Positions 11,901-20,117 of a stretch of 64,000 nucleotides of DNA are shown here, piece after piece. Location of the stretch: the NCBI GenBank assembly GCA_028641055.1, contig JAPCYS010001957.1:1-64000 (forward strand). The letters are read 5' to 3'. The first letter of the stretch is position 1, and each line of letters begins with the position of its first letter. A model generated the notes under the pieces. That model had not been told where the DNA came from. It did no database searches and saw nothing but the letters and a program-made list of their open reading frames with translations. The DNA is from Alopecurus myosuroides (Eukaryota > Streptophyta > Magnoliopsida > Poales > Poaceae). Position numbers and translations under genes: made by a program.

Positions 11901-14491
11901 CTTATCTGGTCTTATTTTGGTAGCTTTTAGCTTTGGGTGCCTGTATTGATGAGGTTTTTTTTCCAGCTTTTATCGATGAAGAGGGGAGGGCGGGTCACAT
12001 ATGCTGGCAAGCTTGGTCGCCAGTCTGACATACTAGTTAAATACTTTGAGGTGAATTATCTTTATAAATTTTCCGTGATAACCAAGTTTTAAAATGTCAA
12101 ATGTCACTAGTGCAAAATTTAGGTATGTGGACAGATGTGATTCGTCTAGGAAATTTCCGATGATATTAGTATCATCAAAATATGCATATTATATGGGAAT
12201 TTCTCAATTGTTCAAATGTATTTTAGGCCATTTCTAGTAGTTCACGATGATGAAAAATAGAAGATGTAGATAAATTTGGTTTCCATGGTTGTATATACGA
12301 AACACACATGAACTACCTGGGATACATTGTATTTTAAAGTCGATAAATTCTTGGCATTGACATTGATTCTTAATCATAGTTGTAACAATTTTAGGAGAGC
12401 TCTTTCATGTACCACTTCAGTAGCTACAAATATGTGATATATAACTATTTTTTCCTTGGTGATGGTATACCATGTTTTATATGCAAAGAAGAGGACGTTA
12501 TTTAACACGAGACAATAAAGGCTACTTTAACATATAGTGTTTTCATGCAGGCAGTTTCAGGTGTTCCAAAAATAACAGAAGGATACAACCCAGCTACATG
12601 GATGCTCGAAGTTAGCTCTCCTGTAGCTGAGGCTCGTCTGAATGTAGACTTTGCTGAAATATATGCCAATTCTGCACTTTACAGGTAAACATGTTAGCTA
12701 TGTTACTCTATTAGAAGTTTCATAGTGGAATTGGTTCTTGCTTTGACACCAATTAAGTAGCAATGTTCAATCAAACAATACATGAATTTTCCCTTTTTTT
12801 GTTCTCAAATCTTTTTCATGAATATGTTCAGGAGCAATCAAGACCTTATTAACGAGTTGAGTGTTCAACCGCCAGGCAGCCATGATATCTCTTTTCCTAC
12901 CAAATATTCTCAGAATTTCGTAAATCAGTGCATGGCAAATGCTTCAAAGCAATTTAGATCTTATTGGAAGAATCCACCCTATAACACTATGCGTTATCTT
13001 ATGACGCTTCTCTATGTTTTTGTGTTTGGTACAGTCTTTTGGCAGAAGGGAAAGAATCTGTATGATCCTACTTTATATTCCAATTTTCATCAGATTCCAT
13101 TCATTTATCATTTCCATTTGCATTAGTAGATCTGTGGAGTGATGTCAGACCAACAACCCACTATGCTAATGCATCTCGTTTGATCTGCTGATTTATTTTC
13201 CATTTGCAGAGAGTCACAGCAGGACTTGTACACTCTACTTGGAGCCATGTATGCTGTTGTTTTCTTTCTTGGAGTCTCCACTGTTCTATCAATTCTTCCA
13301 GTTGTATCTATCGAGAGGACAGTTTTCTACCGTGAAAAGGCAGCAGGGATGTACTCTCCTCTGTCTTATGCTTTTGCACAGGTAATTTCTTTACTAGTCA
13401 CGTATCTTAAATACTATTATCAGGACATACTTTAATCTTGTTACAAGCATAACTACCTAATATCCAAGCTAAGAACAAGAAAGACATGCCCCCTTCATAT
13501 CTCGGAAAGATGCGCTTTTTTTTAGTTGATTGGATGTCCTCATAATGGTCTCCATATCAGTCCCCAAAGTATATGTCTACATCGTTAAAATCCTTATTTT
13601 TTGGCAGAATCATTACTAAAATACGCTAATTTGTAACTAGTATGACTCGAAAGTTCAGGGATAAGGGTGGAATGGCCTTTACTGATAACTGAGAACATTT
13701 GTTTAGCTTCCTAATATGGTGATATCCTTTAATAAATCTATAGTTAAATATATTCTTCTAATTAGTATTTTTTTCATGTTTGTTGTTCGTAAATTATTAC
13801 ATGGACTTTCTCCTGACACTTGGTGATGTTTCCAGGCACTTGTCGAGTTTGTGTACAGTGGGGCGCAGGGTGTTATTTATACTGTTCTCTTCTATCCCAT
13901 GGTTGGTTTTGAGTGGAAGGCAGACAAGTTCTTCTACTTCATGTTCTTTCTTGCTGCGAGCTTCATCTACATCACACTGTATGGCATGATGCTTGTTGCA
14001 TGCACCCCCTCCCAGATTCTCGCGACCGTTCTTTGTGCGTTCTCTGCAAGTTTGTGGAACATTTTTGCTGGGTTCATCATAGCCCGACCGGTAAGAATTT
14101 CAACGAGCTTTGGTCTTGCTGGTGTCTGAACAAGAGTTCTGGTGTTACAGTATTCCCTCTCGGAACTAATCAATACGGAGCTTGTGATGCAGCATCTAAA
14201 ATGTTTTCTCTCTTGCAGATGATACCTGTATGGTGGCGGTGGTACTACTGGGCTGACCCTGTTTCCTGGACCATCTATGGTATAATTGTGTCACAGTTCG
14301 GCAACGACAACAAAATTCTGACCGTCCCTGGCCAAATTGATAGCGTGGTGGTGAAGGATTTCTTGAAAGATAATCTGGGATACAAGCATGACTTCCTTGG
14401 CTACATTGTGTTGGGACATTTCGTCTATATTATTCTCTTCTTCTTCCTCTTCGGGTATGGAATCAAGAAGATGAACTTCCAGAAACGGTAG
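2956..14491 (+). CDS. Full-size PDR-type ABCG transporter, 20 exons, short N-terminus
   Basis: This is a plasma-membrane ATP-driven exporter of the plant pleiotropic drug resistance type; the substrate cannot be read from sequence. Exons: 2956-3023, 3099-3219, 5491-5573, 6662-6746, 6830-7120, 7385-7475, 7933-8833, 8940-9100, 9273-9376, 9599-9764, 9862-9960, 10727-10833, 11075-11407, 11607-11897, 11967-12050, 12551-12684, 12832-13059, 13210-13381, 13836-14090, 14219-14491. They total 4,047 nt (1,348 aa), with GT-AG junctions and frame kept throughout. NBD1 has Walker [10 protein letters not shown] (~97-105), Q-loop Gln ~145, signature ISGGQ (~236) and Walker B FFMDE (~257-261). A first membrane domain follows (~380-690). 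NBD2 has Walker [10 protein letters not shown] (~791-799), signature LSTEQ (~898) and Walker B IIFMDE (~918-923), then a second membrane domain (~1060-1345) ending in KKMNFQKR. Family members are usually about 1,430-1,480 aa, so roughly 80-110 N-terminal residues are missing or lie in an exon I did not find. An in-frame ATG at 2929 would add nine residues; 2956 has the better context (A at -3, G at +4). Confidence 0.9.
3337..4176 (-). mobile_element. 5'-truncated LINE in intron 2 of the ABCG gene, with TSD
   Basis: A 16-bp direct repeat, TATCTCTTGGACTTTT, lies at 3337-3352 and 4161-4176 and brackets the insert. The T run near 3351-3360 is the poly-A tail of a minus-strand element. Inside, the minus-strand frame 4158-3472 encodes the C-terminal part of LINE ORF2, including the zinc-binding region after the reverse transcriptase ([16 protein letters not shown], then [19 protein letters not shown]). 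The reverse-transcriptase and endonuclease domains are absent, as expected for a 5'-truncated copy. The frame is still open over 228 codons, suggesting a fairly recent insertion. It is antisense to the host gene. Confidence 0.9.
4185..4342. mobile_element. Stowaway-like MITE in ABCG intron 2
   Basis: The element is flanked by TA at 4183-4184 and 4343-4344. Its ends form an imperfect terminal inverted repeat: CTCACTCCGTATCATAATA on the left pairs with the complement of TATTATGATACATAGGAAG on the right. Size (158 bp), TA target and terminus fit Stowaway (Tc1/mariner-derived, non-autonomous). It sits about 10 bases from the LINE target duplication and has no coding capacity. Confidence 0.75.
6387..6567 (-). 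mobile_element. Very short LINE 3' end in ABCG intron 3, with TSD
   Basis: A 13-bp direct repeat, ACATCTGCTAATT, at 6387-6399 and 6555-6567 brackets about 155 bases. The T run at the left edge and the following GGGGTAAACCCAGGCCTCTG read, on the minus strand, as the 3' terminus of a grass LINE with a short poly-A tail. It is 5'-truncated, non-coding and antisense to the gene. The insert is far from the exon 4 acceptor at 6661. Confidence 0.85.
10184..10612 (-). mobile_element. LINE 3' fragment in ABCG intron 11, with TSD
   Basis: The 16-bp direct repeat AACCATATATACAACT lies at 10184-10199 and 10597-10612. The left edge is a T run (poly-A of a minus-strand element). The minus strand encodes the far C-terminus of LINE ORF2: a [13 protein letters not shown] motif near 10470-10430, followed by a Met/Glu/Lys helix and an Ala/Gly/Leu tail. 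The rest of ORF2 is missing. It is antisense to the host gene, like the other two intronic LINE copies. Confidence 0.88.
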
Positions 14492-14521
14492 GAGGGTGTG
14501 AATCTGAAGTCACCTCTTGTC

Positions 14522-14855
14522 CCGTAATTTTTCTTTTGGTGCGAAGCATATGCAGCAATCCACTGTGTACTATGCTACGTGGATGCAGAGATGTACTGAT
14601 CTCACTGAGTAGTTTGTATAATATATTGCAGATATAATTTTGAACAATGTAATTATTCAGCATACCAAAACATGGTGTTTCCTTTCATACCATAATTTTC
14701 TTTTGGTGAGAAGCGTATGCAGCAATCTACTGTGTACTATGCTACGTTGATGCAGAGATGTACTGATCTCATTGAGTAGTTTATATCCTATTGCAGATAT
14801 AATTTTGTACAATGTAATTATTCAGTGTACCAAATTATGGTGTTTCCTTTCATAC
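14522..14855 (+). repeat. Tandem duplication of the ABCG 3' UTR
   Basis: Two adjacent copies, about 14522-14690 and 14691-14855, share almost all their sequence, including TATGCAGCAATC, CTGTGTACTATGCTACGT and a terminal GTGTTTCCTTTCATAC. Copy 2 differs by scattered substitutions and a small deletion. Both lie directly after the ABCG stop codon at 14491, so the transcript would carry two copies of its 3' UTR and possibly two polyadenylation regions. Confidence 0.85.
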
Positions 14856-15012
14856 CATATCTATTTTGATTTCCTTGTTTAGTTAAGCACATTATATAAG
14901 GATTTATTTTGAATACTGAATTAGGAAACTAATTCCAATTATTGAAGCTGTAACGAACAAGCAATGATAGGGCCAGTATTAGCAAGACCCGAGCCAAGAT
15001 CTAAGCACTAAA

Positions 15013-15890
15013 ATGAAACAACTAAAGAGCATGAGTATTCATGAATTTGAACCCACTTCCAATTCGGACCTGCATCCAGAGAAAGCACCGGGTCCTGACG
15101 GCTTTACCGGCCTTTATCAAGGTCGACGTGATGATGGCCTTTGGTTTGCTCGAGCACAGCCACCAGCAGGGTCTGCAGCTGCTCAATGCTGCTCTGCTTG
15201 TCTTGATTCCAAAGATGCAAGGGGCTTCCAAGCCAACGAAATTCAGGCCAATTAGCGCTTGCAGCCGTTGATGCCACCTCTTACCTCGCCCTGCCAAAAT
15301 GCCTTCATTCAAGGGCGCACAATTCATGACAACTTTGTATACGTTCAAGGGGTTGTCAGGTCCCTCAAGAAGAAGAAAATCCCAGCCCTCATGCTCAAGC
15401 TAGACTTCTCGAAAGCATTCGACTCGGTTTCCTGGACATTTCTCATCAAGATGCTGCGTCACCGTGGTTTCAGTGCCAAGTGGATTGATTGGATTATTGC
15501 TCTCTTAGCAACCAGCTCCACAAAGATCGTGGTCAACTCTGATTTATCAGAGCCTATCTTTCATCGGAGGGGTCTTTGCCAGGGAGATCCCCTCTCCCCC
15601 TGCTCTTTGTCATTGTCATGGACTGTCTAGCTAAGTTGTTCGACGCTGCGGAGAGCAACAACATTTTGGGTACACTTGGAAACCAAAATCTGCGCTTCAG
15701 GACATCGCTTTATGCTGATGATGTGATGATTTTCATAAAGCATGAACTTTCTTATCTCAAGGCCACCTTCTCCATTCTCAAGCTTTTCGGGGCTGCTTCG
15801 GGCCTGAAGCCTAATCTATCTAAGAGCAACATTCACACCGACTGTGGGCCGAAAGAGGCAAAGGAACAAAAAAATATGCAAACATAAAGC
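15013..15890 (+). pseudogene. LINE reverse-transcriptase fragment, frameshifted
   Basis: The plus strand encodes LINE ORF2 pieces in shifting frames: the EKAPGPDGF entry motif near 15085, FRPISAC near 15245, NAFIQGRTIHDNFVYVQGVV near 15300, LKLDFSKAFDSVSW near 15395, the GDPLSP motif near 15585, then YADDV (catalytic Asp-Asp) near 15715. Frame breaks lie near 15100, 15255 and 15595. The endonuclease and C-terminal zinc region are absent, so it is dead. It lies downstream of the ABCG 3' UTR in the same orientation. Confidence 0.88.
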
Positions 15891-15904
15891 ATCTCGGAAG
15901 AAAC

Positions 15905-16390
15905 TTACCCATCGACTGTGGGCCGCAGGTTCCACCGGCGTTTCGCCGTAACCTTGCCACCCTTGGGACCCTTGTTCCCGGATTTCTTGTTCCATTTGGG
16001 TGGGGGCTCGACGGTGCCGCTTCCGGCCCTCTTCTTCAGTTCCACGGGGGCAGCGATGGACACGCGCCCCGCGTCAATCACCTGATCTTCCAAGTCAGGT
16101 GGGAACAAGGAAACAGAGTACACAAATGAGACCGAGAAGGGGTTAGATACCTGCATGAGAACACAATCATCGTTACTGTCACCTGCATCATCTTCGGACC
16201 AGTCCCGGATTGACATTGGAACTCGGGACTTACCGGGTTGAGCGGGTGGATGTGCGAGTGGCATGGGGAGCATGTCCTGGATGTCGTACTGCTCGACATC
16301 GTCCTCGGTCCGGTCGGGCTTCCAATTCTCTGAAAGGACCTCCTTGTTCTCCTCTCTATGGCGGTCAGAGTGCTACACATGCGAAACATA
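15905..16390 (-). pseudogene. Unidentified minus-strand exons, probably transposon-associated
   Basis: The minus strand shows plausible exon ends. One peptide, rich in Lys, Pro and Gly (KKSGNKGPKGGKVTAKRRW), ends in PTVDG directly before a GTAAGT donor near 15908. An upstream acidic stretch (DWSEDDAGDSNDDCVLMQ) ends at CAG/GTATCT near 16152, and ATCAG before 16083 could be the acceptor of a 69-base intron. A further GTAAGT donor lies near 16229. I recognise no family. The repeat-rich setting suggests a transposon gene, but that is inference. Confidence 0.4.
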
Positions 16391-16620
16391 AAGCATGAGG
16401 GATTAACTGAACTCAGAAGAAACCGAGATATACTCTACTCGGCAGAGCATGCGAAACATGAAGCATAAGAAACTAAGTGGACTCGGAAGAGACCGAGATG
16501 TACTCTACTCGGCAGAGCATGCGAAACATAAAGCATAAGGAACTAAGGGAACTCGGAAGATACTGAGACATACTCTACTCGGAAGGGCATGCAAAACATA
16601 AAGCATAAAGATCTAACTGG
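16381..16620. repeat. 70-bp tandem repeat, about 3.4 copies
   Basis: GCGAAACATA, or a close variant, recurs at 16381, 16451, 16521 and 16591, an exact 70-base period. Each unit also carries ACTCGGAAGA and TACTCTACTCGG. A single related unit (GCAAACATAAAGCATCTCGGAAG) lies at 15875, just inside the putative intron of the minus-strand exons. The array may be an expanded intron segment of that gene. Confidence 0.88.
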
Positions 16621-16624
16621 ACTC

Positions 16625-17708
16625 GTATCTATTGGATCGTATCAAGGCCTCTCCTTATGTGAAGTCTCTCGATTGGGTGATTCTATCTCACGGCTCTCTC
16701 CCTCTCAATTCTACCTAGCGTTTGCCGATATCTCAGAAGGTGATTCCACCTAGCGGACTATCATCTTCCGATTCTATTGGTCCAGTTGGTCCGCCGGTGA
16801 GAGAAAGGATTCATCAACAGGTTGGTAGGTTTGTGGTTACGATCCAAGGCTATCTCCCAAGTTATCGTGTGTGATTTGCATGTGTTCTTTGTGTTTGTCT
16901 TTCGTTCTTCATCTCCCTCTTCATGTTTGTCTCAGGTCTGTGAAAATCAGGCCATCTCCGGTGATTCCCGTCGGGGGGCTACATCAACTACGACGCCCAC
17001 GGGCGCCGCTGTCAATGGTGACCTCCCCCAGAGATGATGTTTCCCCCAGAACCAAAGGCCCGAGAGACGCCCCCACCATCGCCTCCAACGAGGAATAAGA
17101 CACCCACGGGCACCTTCGTTGATGGTGGCATCTTGAACTGTTTCAACAGCTGGACCACCTTCTCCTCCTCACCGTGGACCACATGCATGTCGTCCCGAGG
17201 CGCCTGCTGAAGATCCACTACCGCAGGCACGCCTCCGAACCGCGGCGGAGGGCCGCCCCGCCGCCGCCATCCCCCTCCACCCCCCACCCCCACCCCGCAC
17301 CCCCACCCCCCACAGCGACGGAGGGGAGATGGGACGGGTTTTGATGTACGAAGAACAAACCCAGTAAGTCTTGCGGGCAAACATTATTGTTGACTGTGGT
17401 AGACAAGGTTATGCAACATGGTATATTACCATTTTGAAGCTCGGACATCTTTATTATTACTGCTATGTTCCACAATGTAAGCATTTTTAGCAAACTAGTT
17501 TAGCTTGATAGAAATAGTTACATTATGGAACGGAGGTAGTAGCTCAAATGAAAGTTACATTGGTACACAAGAGAGAGGTGACCAAATACGACAGGTCTTC
17601 CGACCAAACAAGAGGTATCGAACCGGAACAAGACTAGCCAAGCTAGCTGAATTACCTTACCAGCTACAGTATTGGCCAAATGAGGACAGTGTTGAAACGA
17701 TGCCTTGG
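16625..17708 (+). repeat. 1.08-kb direct repeat, copy 1
   Basis: This segment is repeated almost perfectly at 18330-19406. It begins GTATCTATTGGA and ends at GATGCCTTGG. It has LTR-like features at the start (CT-rich, ending near GGATTCATCAACAGG), then about 890 bases with no clear protein. Predicted frames inside are low-complexity Gly/Arg/Pro. It contains a small Stowaway-like MITE. The left edge abuts the 70-bp array abruptly. Confidence 0.88.
17460..17539. mobile_element. Small Stowaway-like MITE in repeat copy 1
   Basis: About 80 bases are flanked by TA. The right terminus (GTTACATTATGGAACGGAGG) is roughly the complement of the left (TGTTCCACAATGTAA), with the GGAGGTAG end typical of Stowaway. 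Because copy 2 carries the same MITE, it was present before the duplication. Confidence 0.6.
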
Positions 17709-18329
17709 GAGTAGTCAACTAGAAGTGTGTGTGAGAGGGTGTGGCGACAGCTGAGTTGTTTGCAACTTTTGTTGTCGCTCTCTTTGTAACTCAAAACTCT
17801 TCTTCTACTATAAAAATCAGGTATGCAATTGGATACCCTCAAAAAAATGCATTTGGCTTTCTTAGGTACCTACCCCATGGTGATCCCCAAGATGGTGCCC
17901 AAGAAGCCCAAGAAGAAGACCAATACGGTGGCCAAGAAGAAGGAGAAGAAAGGCCAGCCATGAAACCCGGCCTAGGCCAGCCTCTAGACCCCCAGGGCAA
18001 CCGGCTCGGCTGCCTACCCGGCCTCCAGCCCGGCCTAGGCCGGATCCCATTCGAACGCCAGGCCAGCCGGCTCCGCTGTGACCTACAGACCAGCTCGCTC
18101 TGCCACTCGCTCGGCCTCCAGGCGGCCTCGAGCCCGGCCAGGCCGTCCAACCTATGTGAAAAGGGAATATTCCAGCCTTTTACCCCCACCCACCCCCTTG
18201 ATTCCCCTTAGACAATAAATAGGACCCCTATGGTTCAAATCTAGGGTTAGAGATGATATGAACTGAGATTTGATCTTGTTGCTCCCTAGATCTTCCCTAT
18301 GTTGAATCTACCAAGGCTACTCCATATAT
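17709..18329 (+). other. Spacer between the direct repeats, LTR-like
   Basis: This 621-base spacer has a Lys/Glu-rich block (AAGAAG runs, 17900-17960) followed by GGCCTAGGCC-type palindromic GC-rich words, then GACAATAAATAGGACC near 18212, which could be a TATA region. It continues smoothly into repeat copy 2. Spacer plus the first ~200 bases of each copy may form an LTR, with the remaining ~890 bases as an internal region. No TSD was found. Confidence 0.3.
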
Positions 18330-19406
18330 GTATCTATTGGACCGTATCAAGGCCTCTCCTTACGTGAAGTCTCTCGATTGGGTGATTCTACCTCACGGCT
18401 CTCTCTCCCTCTCAATTCTACCTAGCGTTTGCCGATATCTCGGAAGGTGATTCCACCTAGCGGACTCTCATCTTCCGATTCTATTGGTCCGGTTGGTCCG
18501 CCGGTGAGAGAAAGGATTCATCAACAGGTTGGTAGGTATGTGGTTACGATCCAAGGCTATCTCCCAAGTTATCGTGTGTGATTTGCCTGTGTTCTTTGTG
18601 TTTGTCTTTCGTTCTTCATCTCCCTCTTCATGTTTGTCTCAGGTCTGTGAAAATCAGGCCATCTCCGGTGATTCCCGTCAGGGGGCTACATCAACTACGA
18701 CGCCCACGGGCGCCGCTGTCAATGGTGACCTCCCCTAGAGCTGATGTTTCCCCCAGAACCAAAGGCCCGAGAGACGCCCCCACCATCGCCTCCAACGAGG
18801 AATAAGACACCCACGGGCACCTCCGTCGATGGTGGCATCTTGAACTGTTTCAACAGCTGGACCACCTTCTCCTCCTCACCGTGGACCACATGCATGTCGT
18901 CCCGAGGCGCCTGCTGAAGATCCACTACCGCAGGCACGCGTCCGAACCGCGGCGGAGGGCCACCCCGCCGCCGCCATCCCCCTCCCCCCCCTCCCCCCCC
19001 CCCCCCCCCACGGCAACGGAGGGGAGATGGGACGGGTTTTGATGTACCAAGAACAAACCCAGTAAGTCTTGCGGGCAAACATTATTGTTGACTGTGGTAG
19101 ACAAGGTTATGCAACATGGTATATTACCATTTTGAAGCTCGGACATCTTTATAATTACTGCTATGTTCCACAATGTAAGCATTTTTAGCAAACTAGTTTA
19201 GCTTGATAGAAATAGTTACATTATGGAACGGAGGTAGTAGCTCAAATGACAGTTACATTGGTACACAAGAGAAAGGTGACCAAATACGACAGGTCTTCCG
19301 ACCAAACAAGAGGTATCGAACCGGAACAAGACTAGCTAAGCTAGCTGAATTACCTTACCAGCTACAGTAATGGCCAAATGAGGACAGTGTTGAAACGATG
19401 CCTTGG
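18330..19406 (+). repeat. 1.08-kb direct repeat, copy 2
   Basis: This is near-identical to 16625-17708. Differences are scattered substitutions and a changed C-rich tract: copy 1 has C runs broken by A and G, copy 2 a 17-base C run at 18993-19009. Copy 2 ends where a Stowaway MITE begins at 19417. Frames read within it mirror those of copy 1 and are not called as genes. Confidence 0.88.
19158..19237. mobile_element. Small Stowaway-like MITE in repeat copy 2
   Basis: This is the counterpart of the MITE at 17460-17539, with the same TA flanks and termini. It marks the duplication as younger than the MITE insertion. Confidence 0.6.
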
Positions 19407-19416
19407 AAAACTACTA

Positions 19417-19540
19417 CTCCCTCCGTTCAACAATAGATGACTTCCATTTGTGTAGAAATTGATGTATATAGACACTAAAATATGTCTAAATACATCCACT
19501 TTTAGACAAACAGAAGTCATCTATTGTTGAAGAGAGGGAG
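19417..19540. mobile_element. Stowaway MITE, well preserved
   Basis: It begins CTCCCTCCGTTCAACAATAG after a TA at 19415-19416 and ends with the near-perfect complement (CTATTGTTGAAGAGAGGGAG) before TA at 19541-19542. Its length of 124 bp and terminal repeats of about 30 bp fit Stowaway. It lies about 0.6 kb beyond the stop codon of the small GTPase gene, possibly near the end of its transcript. Confidence 0.92.
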
Positions 19541-20017
19541 TAGGAGTTGCTAGGAGCAGTATCGGCGGGCAACGTCACTTCCAATTCTGCTTTTCTGAAG
19601 CAAACTACGTACTGTACTTCCCTGCGTTGAACTGTTTGCCGAAACGTCAACCGTGAAATGGGAAGATCTAGCTAAGATACTAGTAACTCCGTCTTCCGCT
19701 AGAACCAATCGCGACGTGCCCTCCACTCCTCTAAAGACTGAGCCCCGGAAAGAGCAGACGTGTTGTGCATCATACAGTGCACAGGCCGGCCTGCCAAGAG
19801 GGGGAAAAGGAAGCGTTTATATTACATGGATTCCTCCTATACATACAGTGAGGCGAGAGAGACGCACGTACGGAGCGGCGTGGCGACGAACATCTCGCGG
19901 TTTCCTCTTCAGCGGGAGGGGGGGATGCACAACATACACCTATGTACAACGCTGCATGCGCATCTTGCCTTGCCTGCCAGCCTCGATCGACCAAACACCG
20001 AGAGGCGAGAGGTTGGT

Positions 20018-20044
20018 TAGTAGTAGTAGTAGCAGCAGCAGCAG
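20018..20044. repeat. (TAG)n(AGC)n microsatellite
   Basis: TAGTAGTAGTAGT runs into AGCAGCAGCAGCAG in what is probably the 3' UTR of the minus-strand GTPase gene. A short GT repeat follows at about 20087-20100. Confidence 0.85.
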
Positions 20045-20117
20045 GGAGAAGGAGGGACGAAGGGCCTCCTCCTATGTTGTGGGGGCGTGTGTGTGTGTGT
20101 CTAGTGGTCAGTTGCGG

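Noticed and set aside
16381..16620. CRISPR-like array
   Set aside because: The 70-bp units are contiguous with no unique spacers, in a plant nuclear context. It is an ordinary tandem repeat.
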